Assembly (NCBI RefSeq): GCF_021290965.1
Contig: NZ_JAJOYT010000001.1
Span: forward strand, 434,001-498,000
Length of the DNA: 64,000 nt
Reading direction: 5' to 3'
Source of the DNA: Rheinheimera faecalis
GTDB lineage: Bacteria; Pseudomonadota; Gammaproteobacteria; Enterobacterales; Alteromonadaceae
Below, in pieces: positions 50,084 through 64,000 of the stretch. The notes beneath the pieces are model-generated. The model was not told the DNA's origin, did not search any database, and saw only the letters and a list, made by a program, of their open reading frames with translations. The position numbers were made by a program, and so were the translations under genes. The first letter of the stretch is position 1. Every line of letters begins with the position of its first letter.

Positions 50084-51772
50084 TTAATGACCACTTACTC
50101 GCTTGTATTGACGGTATTCTGGTTTCCAGAAATTGCGTTCAATTTTTTGCAGTAATTCATCGTCACTGATTTCCAAAGCCAAGCCTTGCTTTTGAGCAAC
50201 TTTAGCCACTTCAAAGGCTATTTTTTTACTCAGTTCAGACAGTTCAGACAAAGCCGGCAGTAAAGAACCCTGCCCTGTGTTGGCTAATGGTGACGCTGCT
50301 GCTAGAGTTTCGCTGGCGATCCGTAACATATCATCGCTAATGCGGCTTGCTTTCACTGCAACCACACCTAAACCAATACCTGGGAAAATGTAGGAGTTAT
50401 TACACTGCGCAATATGGTAAGTCTGGCCTTTGTGAGTCACAGGCTTAAACGGACTACCGGTCGCAATAATCACTTTACCATCTGTCCACTTAATGACTTG
50501 TTCAGGCGTCGCTTCCACTTGTTTTGACGGGTTGCTCAGCGGGAAAATAATTGGCTGTTCACAGTGTTTTTTCATTGCAGTGATCACTTGTTCAGTGAAC
50601 AAGCCTGGTTGGCCAGAAACACCAATTAAGATATCTGGTTTAGCGCAATTCATCACATCCAATAAAGAAGCGTATTCACCACTGTAAGCCCAGTCTGCCA
50701 AATCTGATTTTTTCTGCATCAGAGCTTCCTGGAAATCACGTAAATCCGCCATACCTTCGGTTAACAGACCAAAACGGTCAACCATATAGACTTGTTTACG
50801 CGCAGTCGCATCATCCAGTCCTTCGGTTTTCATTTGACTGATGATTTGTTCTGCAATACCACAACCAGCTGAGCCTGCGCCGACAAAGACTACTTTCTGT
50901 GAAGATAACTTCATACCTTTACTGCGACAAGCGGCCAACAATGAGCCTACAGTGACAGCAGCTGTGCCCTGAATATCATCGTTAAAGCAGCAATGCTCAT
51001 CACGGTAGCGTTTTAAAATAGGCATAGCATTTGGCTGAGCGAAGTCTTCAAACTGTACCAAAGCTTCTGGCCAACGGCGTTTTACGGCTTTCATAAACTG
51101 ATCAATAAATGCATCGTATTCTTCGCCGGTAATACGTTTATGCTTAGAACCCATATACACAGGATCATTCAGCAGCTTTTCGTTGTTAGTTCCAACATCC
51201 AGCATCACAGGTAAAGTATAAGCCGGGCTGATACCACCACAGGCGGTATATAAAGACAACTTACCGATAGAAATACCCATACCACCCACGCCCTGGTCAC
51301 CTAAACCCAGTACACGTTCGCCGTCTGTTACTACTATAACTTTCACTTTTTTCTTCGTGACGCTGCGAAGTATGTCATCCATATGCTCACGTTCGCTGTA
51401 GGAGACAAAAATACCACGGGCGCTGCGGTAAATAGCCGAGAAACGCTCACAAGCGTCCCCTACTGTTGGTGTATAAATCACCGGGATCATTTCTTCAAGA
51501 TGCTCTTTCACCAGACGATAAAACAAAGTTTCGTTTTTATCGTGAATAGCACGCAGATAAATATGTTTGTTGATTGGCTCGGCAAAGCTGGAGTACTGCA
51601 TATAAGCACGCGCCAGTTGCTGTTCAATAGTTTCGTAACGAGGAGGCAATAAACCAATCAGGTTAAAGGCGATACGTTCTTCTTTGGTGAAGGCGCTGCC
51701 TTTATTCAACAACGGAGTTTCTAATAAAGCTGGACCTGCGTAGGAGGTATAAAGAGGTTGTTTCGTACTCAT
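50084..51772 (-). CDS. maeA: NAD-dependent malic enzyme
   Basis: A 562-residue oxaloacetate-decarboxylating malate dehydrogenase, E. coli SfcA/MaeA length (565). Conserved parts: [70 protein letters not shown] with metal-binding [19 protein letters not shown] (NAD site). Converts malate to pyruvate. Single gene with its own terminator. Confidence 0.97.
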   Translation of the reverse strand: MSTKQPLYTSYAGPALLETPLLNKGSAFTKEERIAFNLIGLLPPRYETIEQQLARAYMQYSSFAEPINKHIYLRAIHDKNETLFYRLVKEHLEEMIPVIYTPTVGDACERFSAIYRSARGIFVSYSEREHMDDILRSVTKKKVKVIVVTDGERVLGLGDQGVGGMGISIGKLSLYTACGGISPAYTLPVMLDVGTNNEKLLNDPVYMGSKHKRITGEEYDAFIDQFMKAVKRRWPEALVQFEDFAQPNAMPILKRYRDEHCCFNDDIQGTAAVTVGSLLAACRSKGMKLSSQKVVFVGAGSAGCGIAEQIISQMKTEGLDDATARKQVYMVDRFGLLTEGMADLRDFQEALMQKKSDLADWAYSGEYASLLDVMNCAKPDILIGVSGQPGLFTEQVITAMKKHCEQPIIFPLSNPSKQVEATPEQVIKWTDGKVIIATGSPFKPVTHKGQTYHIAQCNNSYIFPGIGLGVVAVKASRISDDMLRIASETLAAASPLANTGQGSLLPALSELSELSKKIAFEVAKVAQKQGLALEISDDELLQKIERNFWKPEYRQYKRVSGH

Positions 51773-51917
51773 GGGGATCTCTCAAAACAAGCCTGCTGGC
51801 TCAAATTGCTGCCGATCATAACAGGTCTGAATGAGGCGGCAACCTCACAAGGGTTAAACTGGGGTTAAATGGCGGTCATTTCATGCTGGTCAGACCTGAA
51901 AAGCGCCATTTTGTGCT

Positions 51918-52367
51918 TTATCTCTTGAATTTTGTCTCCAGAATGACCGAAGAATTCGTGCGCTCTACTCCATCCAGATTGCCAATTTCATCCAGAATAT
52001 GACTCAATTGTTCCGTGCTTTGTGCCTGCACTACGGCAATTAAATCGTACTCACCACTGATGGCGTATAACTCAGAAATCTGGCTGATTTGTTTGAGTTC
52101 TACATTCGTTTTCGTCGTCAGCTTTTGTCGTACTTTAATCGCCACATGAGCTGAGACCAACTGGCTTAAAAATGCACTGCCATATTCCAGCACATAGCCT
52201 TTTACCACACCGCTTTGCTCCAGCCTGTGCAAGCGGTTTTGTACCGTGCTGCGTGATACATTTAAGGCTCTGGCTAAGTCTGAAATACTGGCTCTGGCAT
52301 TACGGCGTAACATGCCCAGTAGTTTTTCGTCTTCTAAACTTATCACTTTGCTTAATACCCTTATCAA
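51918..52367 (-). CDS. Lrp/AsnC-family transcription regulator
   Basis: A 149-residue protein with N-terminal HTH (LLGMLRRNARASISDLARALNVSRSTVQNRLHRLEQSGVVKGY) and a RAM ligand-binding domain (ELYAISGEYDLIAVVQAQSTEQLSHILDEIGNLDGVERTNS). It is divergent from astC, so it may control the arginine succinyltransferase genes in response to an amino acid. Confidence 0.92.
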   Translation of the reverse strand: MIRVLSKVISLEDEKLLGMLRRNARASISDLARALNVSRSTVQNRLHRLEQSGVVKGYVLEYGSAFLSQLVSAHVAIKVRQKLTTKTNVELKQISQISELYAISGEYDLIAVVQAQSTEQLSHILDEIGNLDGVERTNSSVILETKFKR

Positions 52368-52408
52368 AATGACAGAATTAACTGCAATATTGTTGATAAT
52401 GCTACTGC

Positions 52409-52431
52409 ATATTGGTAAGTCTGGCCAATAT
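52409..52431. promoter_or_regulatory. Dyad between the Lrp-like gene and astC
   Basis: ATATTGG and CCAATAT arms with a nine-base spacer, in the 150-bp divergent intergenic region. A GCAATATTGTTGATAAT word lies 20 bases before. Candidate binding site of the neighbouring Lrp/AsnC protein or of ArgR. Confidence 0.4.
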
Positions 52432-52484
52432 AATAAATGAAATTCCTTAGTTACCCTGCTAATTCGCTGTGGGTTAACAGATAA

Positions 52485-53726
<1,242 letters not shown>

Positions 53727-53734
53727 GCCTTGTT

Positions 53735-53757
53735 CAGGGAGCTGATTAAGCTCCCTG
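53735..53757 (+). terminator. Hairpin between astC and astA
   Basis: CAGGGAGCT, GATTA loop, AGCTCCCTG and then ACTTTTTC. An intrinsic terminator that probably allows partial read-through into astA. Confidence 0.7.
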
Positions 53758-53809
53758 ACTTTTTCAAAAACGATTATAAAAACAAGAATTAAGCAGGAAT
53801 ACTAAATTT

Positions 53810-56334
<2,525 letters not shown>

Positions 56335-56418
56335 AGCTGAACCAGATCAATATTATAAGCCGGTATAGTGGCTACACTTACCGGCGTTAACACCATAATC
56401 AACAGAGCAGGACTCGTT

Positions 56419-57222
56419 ATGCATACTGATGTAAAAGAACTGTTTAACCAACTTTGGGCTAACTACCTGGAAGTCACCCCTTCCGCAAAAAAAATTCATG
56501 CCATTTTGGGCTCGTCGCAACAGAACGACGTGATTAACGATCACATAGCTTTGCGTACTTTTAATATTGAAAAAGTAAGCCTTGAAAAACTGGCGGCTCA
56601 CCTGCTGGCTTTAGGTTATACCGAAGGTGGCGAATACCACTTTGAAGCGAAAAAGCTCTATGCCAAGCATTATGAGCATAAAGATCCAACGCTGCCCAAA
56701 GTCTTTATCTCCGAGCTGCTGTTAGAAAAATGCTCCCCGGAGCTGCAAAGCATAGTGCGTAAACTGGTTGATCAAATCCCTGAAGCTGCAGTGACTGCAG
56801 ATAATTTCCTGTACTCAGGCCGTCACTGGACTATTGATCAGCAAAGTTACGAAACTTTATTGGCTGAAAGTGAATATGCAGCCTGGATGTCTGTCTGGGG
56901 TTACCGTGCGAACCACTTTACGGTCAGCGTTAATGCACTGAAGAACTATGAAACCTTAGAGTCGGTTAATCAGGCTTTAAAAGATGCAGGTTTTCCATTA
57001 AATACCTCAGGTGGCGAAATCAAAGGCACGCCAGAAGTATTGCTGGAACAGTCTTCGACTTTAGCGGACGAAGCGCCGGTGAAATTCACCGATGGTACAC
57101 GCAATATTCCAAGTTGCTTCTATGAATTTGCCCGTCGTTACCCTATGGCGAACGGCCAGCTGTACGGTGGTTTTGTGGCGGCTTCTGCGGATAAAATTTT
57201 CGAAAGCACCAACGTGCGTTAA
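56419..57222 (+). CDS. DUF1338 protein (2-oxoadipate dioxygenase/decarboxylase-like)
   Basis: A 267-residue DUF1338 protein. NDHIALRTFNIEKVSLEKL, EYHFEAKKLYAKHYEHKD and FISELLLEKC contain the His/Glu metal ligands of the family. Members act on 2-oxoadipate in lysine breakdown. The start is ATG with AGGA upstream; the GTG 17 codons earlier is less likely. The position after astD suggests amino-acid catabolism. Confidence 0.88.
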   Translation: MHTDVKELFNQLWANYLEVTPSAKKIHAILGSSQQNDVINDHIALRTFNIEKVSLEKLAAHLLALGYTEGGEYHFEAKKLYAKHYEHKDPTLPKVFISELLLEKCSPELQSIVRKLVDQIPEAAVTADNFLYSGRHWTIDQQSYETLLAESEYAAWMSVWGYRANHFTVSVNALKNYETLESVNQALKDAGFPLNTSGGEIKGTPEVLLEQSSTLADEAPVKFTDGTRNIPSCFYEFARRYPMANGQLYGGFVAASADKIFESTNVR

Positions 57223-57244
57223 TCACTTAAGTTGATTCTGACGA

Positions 57245-57799
57245 CTAAAGGCTGGATAAGTATCCGGCCTTTATTTTATCCCAATAAACCGCGGCTACTT
57301 CAGCCTGATACCCCTTAGATAACAGATTCATAAAACCATGAGGATAAGGTACAAGGCTTTGTTTGAGGTTCGTTTTACCTGCTAAAGCATCCATCAGCTC
57401 AAGCACAGAAAAATGCGTCTCTTCGGCAAATATCAATTCTGTTGGATAAAGCGGCTGAAGATGAGTCATCTGGCGAATTTGACCACCATAAAAACCAACA
57501 CAATGCTCAATAGTTAAATGCTCTAAAACCAGATTCGCCCAGCAGGCTGCGGCACCCGCACTAAACCCTAGTAAAAATACCGGCTCTGTCTGAGCTTTAA
57601 GCAGCTCACCTAGTTTCTTGCTGTAGGCCTCAAGTCCGCCATGCGCCAGAAAATACTGATAGGCTTCATGATCGTCGCTAAAAGATAGAGGCTGATGATC
57701 ATAAGGTTGCACGCAAAGATAATCCAAACCTGACTGGTCAAATTGCAAAAGCACTTCAGGCTGAGCGCCAAAAATATCAGTCACTATCACCAGTGGCAT
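57245..57799 (-). CDS. Alpha/beta hydrolase (dienelactone hydrolase-like)
   Basis: A 184-residue protein with the start VIVTDIFGAQPEV, nucleophile elbow GFSAGA (Ser80) and PYPHGFMN (His154), typical of the dienelactone hydrolase group. Substrate unknown. It lies close behind the MBL-fold gene on the same strand, so the two are probably co-transcribed. Confidence 0.8.
   Translation of the reverse strand: MPLVIVTDIFGAQPEVLLQFDQSGLDYLCVQPYDHQPLSFSDDHEAYQYFLAHGGLEAYSKKLGELLKAQTEPVFLLGFSAGAAACWANLVLEHLTIEHCVGFYGGQIRQMTHLQPLYPTELIFAEETHFSVLELMDALAGKTNLKQSLVPYPHGFMNLLSKGYQAEVAAVYWDKIKAGYLSSL
57247..57277 (+). terminator. Terminator after the DUF1338 gene
   Basis: A 12-bp stem (AAAGGCTGGATA / TATCCGGCCTTT, one G-T) with a two-base loop and TATTTT. 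It overlaps the end of the convergent gene and may serve both. Confidence 0.75.
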
Positions 57800-57810
57800 A
57801 CACTATGTCC

Positions 57811-58677
57811 TTATCGAAACAAATTCACCGGAAGTTTTAAATACACAGTGCCATTGTCTTCTGCAGCAGGAAACTGCCCTGCCCGCACATTGACCTGTAC
57901 TGATGGCAATATCAGCTTTGGCATGCTCAGAGTTTTATCTCTGGTCGTGCGCATGGTAACAAAGTCTTTCTCACTGGTACCTTGTTTTAGATGGATGTTC
58001 TGTTTCTTTTGCGCCGCTATAGTAGTCTCACAAACAAACTCATCCCTGCCAGGAGCTTTGTAATCGTGGCATAAAAACATCCGGCTTTGATCCGGCAATT
58101 GATACAGTTTTTGCACTGAGCTATATAAGGTTGCTGCATCGCCGCCCGGGAAATCACAACGGGCTGAGCCATAATCAGGCATAAACAAGGTGTCGCCCAC
58201 AAAGACTGCATCGCCTATGCAATAACTGACACAAGCCGGCGTATGACCTGGGGTATGTAGTACTGAGCAGCGGATGGTCCCCAACATAAAGTCCTCGCCA
58301 TCGGCGAATAGTTTGTCAAAAGCTGAACCGTCAGTTTTTAAATCTTTCAGGTTAAACACCTGACTAAACAGCTGTTGTACTTCGGTAATACGTGAACCTA
58401 TCGCAATATGCCCACCCAGTTGTCGCTTCAGAAAAGGTGCGGCAGATAAATGATCGGCATGCACATGAGTTTCCAATAACCACTGCACTGTCAGGTTATG
58501 CTCTTTCACCTTAGCCATGATCTGCTCTGCAGAACTTGTATGGGTGGAACCAGAAGCTGCATCAAAATCCAATACCGGATCGATCACCGCAGCCTCTTTG
58601 CTCAGCGGATCCCACACCAGATAACTGTAGGTAAAGCTTTGAGATTCAAAAAACGCATGGACAACAGGCTGCTGCAT
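57811..58677 (-). CDS. MBL-fold hydrolase, persulfide dioxygenase/Blh-like
   Basis: A 288-residue metallo-beta-lactamase-fold protein with THVHADH (His71, His73, Asp75, His76), PGHTPA (His145) and GDTLF (Asp162). The pattern GSTHTSSAEQIM and QSFTYSYLVWDP matches the ETHE1/Blh group that oxidises glutathione persulfide. Iron or zinc is the likely metal. A rhodanese domain is absent. Confidence 0.88.
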   Translation of the reverse strand: MQQPVVHAFFESQSFTYSYLVWDPLSKEAAVIDPVLDFDAASGSTHTSSAEQIMAKVKEHNLTVQWLLETHVHADHLSAAPFLKRQLGGHIAIGSRITEVQQLFSQVFNLKDLKTDGSAFDKLFADGEDFMLGTIRCSVLHTPGHTPACVSYCIGDAVFVGDTLFMPDYGSARCDFPGGDAATLYSSVQKLYQLPDQSRMFLCHDYKAPGRDEFVCETTIAAQKKQNIHLKQGTSEKDFVTMRTTRDKTLSMPKLILPSVQVNVRAGQFPAAEDNGTVYLKLPVNLFR

Positions 58678-58882
58678 AAATCACCGCTACTGGTGGATTG
58701 AACAAATGATGGCTTATCTTAGCAAAGCTTTTTCATTCCAGAAAGATATAAGCTTATTCCTTAAAGTTTATCTAGTGGGTATTAATCAGCCATGCAGACC
58801 TCTTGCTACCAGTTTGTCATAATTCTGCAATCAGTCAGCTCTACTCTGCTTTGGCCTGAAACTTAGTGGAGATAGGAGTTGT
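58678..58882. other. Divergent promoter region
   Basis: About 205 bp between the MBL-fold gene and the chemoreceptor. No clear repeats; contains the two outward promoters. GGAGATAGGAG is the ribosome-binding site of the chemoreceptor. Confidence 0.4.
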
Positions 58883-61189
58883 ATGAATATCGCCAGAAAA
58901 TTGACCTTGGGAGCTGGTGTACTGACCGTGATGGCTGTTATTTTATCTGCCAGTACCAGTGGCCTGCTCGCCTTAAAAGACAGCTCCGACGCTGTGCATC
59001 AAAGTGCAGAACAACAATTTCAGGCTCTTGCCGCAAGTCGCCATACCATGCTGCAAACCCAACTCGACAGCCAGCAGCAACTGCTTAACGTACTGGCCCA
59101 TAACCGCCTGACCCAAGAGGCCATTTACAGTTTTAAAAACCCCTTTGTCTCGTACCGTTATGAAGTATCAGCCCCTAACCTTGACGGTCTGAAACAGCAG
59201 ATGGGCGACTGGTACAAAACCAAATACCAACCTTATTTCCAGACTCAAACTAAGGGCCTATCGGTCAATACCAGCCAATGGCTTGAGAAATCCAAATTTG
59301 AAACCTTGCTGCTGCAAAAGTTTTATGTGGCCGAAAATCCTCAGCCTTTAGGTAAACAGCAGTTGCTGGAGGATCGAAGCGATGGCTCTGTTTATGGTCA
59401 GCAGCATAAAAAATACCACAGCAGCTTTAAAGAAATAGTCGATCGTTATGGCTTTCAGGACTTAATGCTGGTGGATGCCAATAGCCTGGATGTTTTGTAT
59501 AACGTTAATAAAGGCCCTGTTTTTGCCAGCAATTTACAAAACGGCGCTTTCGCCGACACTGAACTGGCAAAGTTAGCCAAAACTTTAAAACATAAACCTA
59601 AAGCTGGCTTACAGATTTCCGCGATCAGCGCTTTTAACGGCTCTTTCCAGCAACAGGTACTGTTTTTTGGCGTGCCGGTGTTTCATCCAAATAGCAGCGA
59701 AACTCCGGTCGGCTTCTTAATAGCTCAGTATCCGGTCAGTCGTTTTACAGATTTGATGACCGGAAATCAAAAGTGGCAAGACTTAGGTTTAGGTCAGACC
59801 GGTGATTTATATCTGGTGGATCAAGAGCAAACACTGGTCACTGAATTACGGCCCTATTTAACAGATAAAGCCAGCTTTGCTGCAGAGTATCCGCAGTTTA
59901 AATCCGGCCCTTATGGTTTAGGTGGTCACACCAAGCTGCAACTACCGCAGATTAAAGACGCCTTAGCGGGTAAATCAGGTGTGGCTGAAGCCGAAGATTA
60001 CCGTGGCATAGAGTCGCTGATCAGCTGGCGCCCTCTGCAAATAGGCCAACAACAGTATGCTCTTATTGTGCAGCAGGAATTATCAGAAAGTATGGAGGCT
60101 GTCAGTACCATTCGTACTAACCTGATTTTAAGCACGCTGTTGGCTGTATTGATTTTAGGTGTAGTGGTCGTACTGCTGGTGTATTTGTTAGCCCAACGTT
60201 TTGCCAAACCTATGCTGACTTTGCATCAAAGCATTGAACATTCGGCACAATCCCACGATTTAACTGTGCGTTTTGATTTAAATAGCAAAGACGAGTTGTC
60301 AGACATTGGCTCAGCGTTGAATAAGCTGTTTGGCTCCTTTTGTACTCTGGTGGCAAAATTAACCAGCACCTCTGAACAAAGTGCCTCAGCAGCGACTCAG
60401 AACCTGCAAATCAGCCAGGAATGCAAAAACTCAGCGATACAACAAGGCGCTGCCATCAGTCATTTACTGCAGCAATCACAAAGCCTGGATGTGCAGTTAC
60501 AGCAGTCAGCCGAACAATTACGTAGCAGTGCCAATCAGGCCAATCATGCCAACCAACAAGCCGATTCAGGTTTCAAGGCGGTGGATCTGGTGGCCAGTTC
60601 CATGCGTCATCTGGCTGAACAAGTCAGCTCATCCAGCCATAGCATGGAAGAGCTACGTTCTGCTGCAACAGATATAGTCACAGTGCTGGATACCATCAAA
60701 GGGATTTCAGAACAAACCAACCTTTTGGCGTTAAATGCCGCTATTGAAGCTGCCCGGGCCGGTGAACATGGTCGTGGTTTTGCCGTAGTCGCAGATGAAG
60801 TCCGACGTTTATCAGGCAGCACCCGTCAGGCCACTATGGAAATTCAGCAGATGTTAAACCGCCTGATGAGCACAGTGGATGAAACGGCGCTGGATTTAGC
60901 CAAAGAGCGGCAAAGTGCTGAACTTTGTGTCACTGGTTCAGAGCAGGCACTGCATGCGTTAGGTGAAATTAAGCAGCTTATTGCGCAAGTGAATACAGCA
61001 ACGTCCGGCATAGCTCAGGCGAGTGAGCAGCAATATCAGCAGAATCAGCAAATGCGTGACGAGCTGACCGCTGTGCAAGGTTTAGCGGGTCATACCGAAC
61101 AAGCCATGACGGAGCTTAATATCACTGCGAAAGAGCAGGAAAAGCTGGCCATTGAACTACTTCACAATGCCAAAGCGTTCAGGGTATAA
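58883..61189 (+). CDS. Methyl-accepting chemotaxis protein
   Basis: A 768-residue receptor. First membrane segment at about 10-30, a large periplasmic Cache-like sensor (about 31-405), second membrane segment (about 407-435), HAMP, and a cytoplasmic coiled coil with the signalling tip ([34 protein letters not shown]). The ligand is unknown. It signals through CheW/CheA. Single gene with a strong terminator. Confidence 0.95.
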   Translation: MNIARKLTLGAGVLTVMAVILSASTSGLLALKDSSDAVHQSAEQQFQALAASRHTMLQTQLDSQQQLLNVLAHNRLTQEAIYSFKNPFVSYRYEVSAPNLDGLKQQMGDWYKTKYQPYFQTQTKGLSVNTSQWLEKSKFETLLLQKFYVAENPQPLGKQQLLEDRSDGSVYGQQHKKYHSSFKEIVDRYGFQDLMLVDANSLDVLYNVNKGPVFASNLQNGAFADTELAKLAKTLKHKPKAGLQISAISAFNGSFQQQVLFFGVPVFHPNSSETPVGFLIAQYPVSRFTDLMTGNQKWQDLGLGQTGDLYLVDQEQTLVTELRPYLTDKASFAAEYPQFKSGPYGLGGHTKLQLPQIKDALAGKSGVAEAEDYRGIESLISWRPLQIGQQQYALIVQQELSESMEAVSTIRTNLILSTLLAVLILGVVVVLLVYLLAQRFAKPMLTLHQSIEHSAQSHDLTVRFDLNSKDELSDIGSALNKLFGSFCTLVAKLTSTSEQSASAATQNLQISQECKNSAIQQGAAISHLLQQSQSLDVQLQQSAEQLRSSANQANHANQQADSGFKAVDLVASSMRHLAEQVSSSSHSMEELRSAATDIVTVLDTIKGISEQTNLLALNAAIEAARAGEHGRGFAVVADEVRRLSGSTRQATMEIQQMLNRLMSTVDETALDLAKERQSAELCVTGSEQALHALGEIKQLIAQVNTATSGIAQASEQQYQQNQQMRDELTAVQGLAGHTEQAMTELNITAKEQEKLAIELLHNAKAFRV

Positions 61190-61203
61190 ATGCCTCATAC
61201 AAC

Positions 61204-61232
61204 AAAGCCCCTGATCAGAGGGGCTTTTTTAT
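61204..61232 (+). terminator. Terminator after the chemoreceptor gene
   Basis: AAAGCCCCT, GATC loop, AGAGGGGCTTT and T-run. Strong intrinsic terminator. Confidence 0.88.
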
Positions 61233-61267
61233 TACACACGACAGGCTATGAACCACACAAGCTGCTG

Positions 61268-62578
61268 TTAATCCTGCAATTCGTCTTCTGATTCCTCGTA
61301 CGGAATTTTTTGCGCCAGTACTTTATCGACTCTTTTGCCATCCATATCGACAATTTCCAGACGCCAGCCGGCAATTTCAACAATATCAGCTGTCTGCGGT
61401 ATTTTTCCCAGCTCATACATCAACAAGCCGTTTAAGGTCTGATAGCGCCCTTCTTCCTCGTCTTGCAGTTTTCGTATATCCAACGCATCTTTTAAATCAA
61501 TAATCGGAATTAAACCGTCGAGTAATAAAGTGCCATCCTGACGACGGATCACCATCTGATCCCCTTCATCGTCCTGTGCAAACTCGCCGGTTAAAGCGTC
61601 CATCATATCCTGTAAGGTCACCATACCTTTCAGATCGCCATATTCGTCCACCACAAACACCATTTGCGAGCCACTGGTTCTGAAATGCTCCAACAGCGCC
61701 ATACCGGACAAGCTGTCTGGTACATAGTTACAAGGCTTGACCAGGGACGCTATATGAATTTCTTTACCTGATATGGATTGCGCCAACAGCTGTTTGGCAG
61801 ACACTACCCCTACTATATCGTCGACATTGTTACGACAGACAGGAAAACGTGAATGTGGCGCCTGCATCACCAGGCGTAAATTGTCTTCCAATGATTCGCT
61901 AACATCCAAAAACACAATGTCCGAACGCGGCACCATTAAAGAGGAAATAGAACGCTCATCCAACCGGAACACGTTTTTTACCATCGCATGTTCGTTATGT
62001 TCAATCACACCAGCAGATGAGCCTTCCTGCAGCATGGCCTGAATATCTTCGTGCGTGACATTGTCTTCCATCTGCTGGTTAAAGCCCAACAACCGCATCA
62101 GGCTGTGGGTAGAACCAGATAACATCCAGACAAAAGGTTTAGTCACAACCGCCAATACCGTCATCGGCTTAGACACCAGGCAAGCTATGGTTTCCGCACT
62201 GATTTGGCCGATACGTTTAGGCACCAGCTCACCTATCACGATAGAGACATAAGTGACGATAATAACCACCAGCACTGTAGACACCACGCTGGTGATCTCG
62301 GCTGAAATACCAAAGCCCTGCAACCAAAGAGATAAAGGCTCTGCCAGGATAGATTCACCAAAAATACCGTTTAAAATACCTATGGAAGTGATACCAATCT
62401 GAACCGTAGATAAAAACTGAGTCGGATCCTCTGCCAGCTTTAATGCCGCTTTAGCTGTACTGCTGCCGCCATGGGCCATTGCAGTTAAGCGGGATTTCCG
62501 TGCTGTGACTATGGCGATTTCTGACATGGCAAACAAACCATTCAGCACAATCAAACCCACGAGAATAAAAATTTCCAT
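61268..62578 (-). CDS. CNNM/CorC-type membrane protein with CBS domains
   Basis: A 436-residue protein: DUF21/CNNM membrane domain (about 1-190, four hydrophobic segments), two CBS motifs (about 210-330; DVSESLEDNLRLVMQAPHSRFPVCR and YVPDSLSGMALLEHFRTSGSQMVFVVDEYGDLKGMVTLQD) and a C-terminal CorC_HlyC domain. Such proteins are linked to Mg/Co efflux; hemolysin in the family name is historic. Confidence 0.92.
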   Translation of the reverse strand: MEIFILVGLIVLNGLFAMSEIAIVTARKSRLTAMAHGGSSTAKAALKLAEDPTQFLSTVQIGITSIGILNGIFGESILAEPLSLWLQGFGISAEITSVVSTVLVVIIVTYVSIVIGELVPKRIGQISAETIACLVSKPMTVLAVVTKPFVWMLSGSTHSLMRLLGFNQQMEDNVTHEDIQAMLQEGSSAGVIEHNEHAMVKNVFRLDERSISSLMVPRSDIVFLDVSESLEDNLRLVMQAPHSRFPVCRNNVDDIVGVVSAKQLLAQSISGKEIHIASLVKPCNYVPDSLSGMALLEHFRTSGSQMVFVVDEYGDLKGMVTLQDMMDALTGEFAQDDEGDQMVIRRQDGTLLLDGLIPIIDLKDALDIRKLQDEEEGRYQTLNGLLMYELGKIPQTADIVEIAGWRLEIVDMDGKRVDKVLAQKIPYEESEDELQD

Positions 62579-62739
62579 AAATCAGTATTAAACTCCGGTT
62601 ATTTCATTAGTGGATCCAGCCGCTATCACGCTGCGAGCGACTGGACATCGGACTTATCTTAGTGATTTGCCCATGGTAGTAAAGCAACTTTTAAGTTTTG
62701 CCTGAGCACACCGGAGATAAGGCTCACTAAAAAGCAAAA

Positions 62740-62766
62740 CGGCCCTGCAGTAAAACCGCAGAGCCG
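62740..62766 (-). terminator. Terminator after htpX
   Basis: CGGC-CTGC type stem with one mismatch, then TTTTGCTTTTT on the minus strand. Confidence 0.65.
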
Positions 62767-62797
62767 CTGTATTTAACTTAAATAAGGAGCTATTTAG

Positions 62798-63682
62798 TTA
62801 GCCTTCAAAAGACCGGCTTTGCAGCGCGTGAATACGTTTATCCAGTGGCGGATGGCTCATAAAAAGCTCTGAAGCAGCAGGTTTAGTCGCCAAACCAAAA
62901 GCTGTCATTGAACCTTGTAACTGGCTTTCATGATTGCCTTTTAAACGTTGTAACGCAGCCACCATATTATTCGCACCCACTAAACGGGCTGCACCAGCGT
63001 CTGCCTTGTATTCACGTTGACGAGAGAACCACATCACGATAATACTCGCCAGCACACCAAAGATCATTTCCAGCACAAACACAGTGATCATATAACTCAA
63101 TCCACCGCCCTGACTTTCTTCTTCATCACTGGAGCGAAAGAAGTTATCAATAAAACCAGCCACAATCCGGGCAAAGAAAATAACAAAGGTATTCACTACC
63201 CCCTGAATAAGCGTCAAGGTCACCATATCGCCGTTAGCAACGTGTGATACTTCATGAGCTAACACAGCTTCGGCTTCCTGCTGCGTCATTGCATGCAATA
63301 AACCTGTACTGACGGCCACCAGCGCATTATTGCGGCTCATGCCTGTGGCAAAAGCGTTGATTTCAGGTGAGTCGTAAATAGCAACTTCCGGCATACCAAT
63401 ACCAGCTTGCTTCGCCTGGCGCTGCACAGTGCTGACCAGCCAGTGCTCAGTCGCATTTGATGGTTCTGTGATCACCACAGCGCCGGTTGAACGTTTTGCC
63501 ATCCACTTGGACATAGCTAAAGAGATAAAAGAGCCACCAAAACCAAACACAGCAGCGAATATCAGTAAGCCACCCATGCTGCGGTTATCTATACCAAAAA
63601 CTTTAAACACAATACTTAAAACGATACTCAGCACTAACATCACAGCTAAGTTCGTGATTAAAAATAGCACTATACGTTTCAT
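62798..63682 (-). CDS. htpX: Membrane protease HtpX
   Basis: A 294-residue M48 protease with four hydrophobic segments and the zinc site HEVSH (143-147), plus the glutamate in [10 protein letters not shown]. It degrades misfolded membrane proteins with FtsH and is usually induced by envelope stress (CpxR). Length as in E. coli (293). Confidence 0.97.
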   Translation of the reverse strand: MKRIVLFLITNLAVMLVLSIVLSIVFKVFGIDNRSMGGLLIFAAVFGFGGSFISLAMSKWMAKRSTGAVVITEPSNATEHWLVSTVQRQAKQAGIGMPEVAIYDSPEINAFATGMSRNNALVAVSTGLLHAMTQQEAEAVLAHEVSHVANGDMVTLTLIQGVVNTFVIFFARIVAGFIDNFFRSSDEEESQGGGLSYMITVFVLEMIFGVLASIIVMWFSRQREYKADAGAARLVGANNMVAALQRLKGNHESQLQGSMTAFGLATKPAASELFMSHPPLDKRIHALQSRSFEG

Positions 63683-63738
63683 AACAACCTCTGTAATTCA
63701 GGAAACCAACCAGGTTCAAAACGCCTGTTGCTAAAAAA

Positions 63739-63766
63739 GCCCCTGTAACAGTAATGAAACAGGGGC
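63739..63766 (-). terminator. Terminator-like hairpin upstream of htpX
   Basis: GCCCCTGT/ACAGGGGC, 12-base loop, six T on the minus strand. It lies before, not after, htpX, so it ends a leader RNA or a small RNA transcribed on the same strand. Confidence 0.6.
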
Positions 63767-63973
63767 AAAGGGCGGATTTATCACCACAACAAGTACGTAT
63801 TGGTTCTGCCCAACCCAACAGCAGCTTCTCGCCTCTCTATTGGGTTATTCAGGGAACGCAGTGATAATAAGCGGATAAATATATAAGGTAAAATCGAATA
63901 TAACTTCCTAATTGGCAGTTTATAACTGATAGCCAACTTTGGATTATAAAAGGCAAACGGGCCTTAATAAAAA
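63767..63973. other. Noncoding region upstream of htpX
   Basis: No convincing gene. On the minus strand an inverted CCCAA..TTGGG pair (about 63815-63850) and the hairpin above would form a structured RNA. AT-rich parts (63860-63950) may contain promoters. Confidence 0.35.
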
Positions 63974-64000
63974 AGCCTGTCGGGAGTCAACCGGACAGGC
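63974..64000 (-). terminator. Terminator of a gene beyond the right edge
   Basis: GCCTGTC...GACAGGC inverted repeat at the window edge followed, on the minus strand, by six T. It should end a minus-strand gene lying to the right. Confidence 0.55.

Noticed and set aside
63603..63818. Small minus-strand frame across the htpX start
   Set aside because: Overlaps htpX out of frame and runs through the terminator hairpin; the region looks like noncoding RNA.

Overview
The window is a chromosomal segment of a gammaproteobacterium. Housekeeping gene content and order (cmk-rpsA-ihfB-lapA-lapB-pyrF, a CvrA/NhaP2-type antiporter, maeA, an astC-astA-astD operon, htpX) and protein similarity suggest an Alteromonadales/Rheinheimera-like host. 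The genus is an inference; no rRNA lies in the window.

Layout: (1) 1-6376, conserved host genes. (2) 6497 to about 49050, a filamentous (inovirus) prophage of roughly 8.9 kb split in two. Its left part (6497-13235) carries a repressor, small accessory proteins, a cytosine methyltransferase, a gene-II-type replication protein, a ssDNA-binding protein, a leaderless 44-residue major coat protein, a pIII-like adsorption protein and a pVI-like protein. Its right part (46876-49050) carries zot, a hairpin-rich intergenic region and a small TolA-like gene. (3) 13236-46875, a complete 33.6 kb Mu-like transposable prophage in reverse orientation, inserted into the 3' end of the pVI-like gene. It is flanked by a 5-bp TCCCG duplication and has TG...CA ends. 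Removing it restores the pVI reading frame. (4) 49301-64000, host genes: a lipoprotein, maeA, an Lrp/AsnC regulator, the arginine succinyltransferase operon, a DUF1338 protein, an alpha/beta hydrolase, an MBL-fold protein, a chemoreceptor, a CBS/CorC protein and htpX.

The Mu-like phage has the canonical plan: repressor divergent from ner, A and B; a block of early genes; gemA; mor; a lysis cassette; then terminase, portal, head, sheath, tube, tape measure, baseplate and tailspike. Its repressor joins a Mu-type DNA-binding domain to a LexA-like S24 peptidase, which suggests damage-inducible control. The tail-assembly chaperone carries a -2 frameshift site (a G5 run followed by C) with a 50-codon open extension.

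The most unusual signals are: two type II hammerhead ribozymes with complete cores and covarying stems on both sides of one early Mu gene (DUF2528 family); the phage-in-phage nesting; an inovirus-borne mini-TolA that keeps the disulfide spacing of the TolA receptor domain; 24-bp TGTGACT repeats in three clusters of the inovirus, both inside the methyltransferase gene and just before zot; and a terminator hairpin inside the signal-peptide codons of the pIII-like gene, in the place of the f1 central terminator. No tRNA, rRNA, CRISPR array or insertion sequence was seen.
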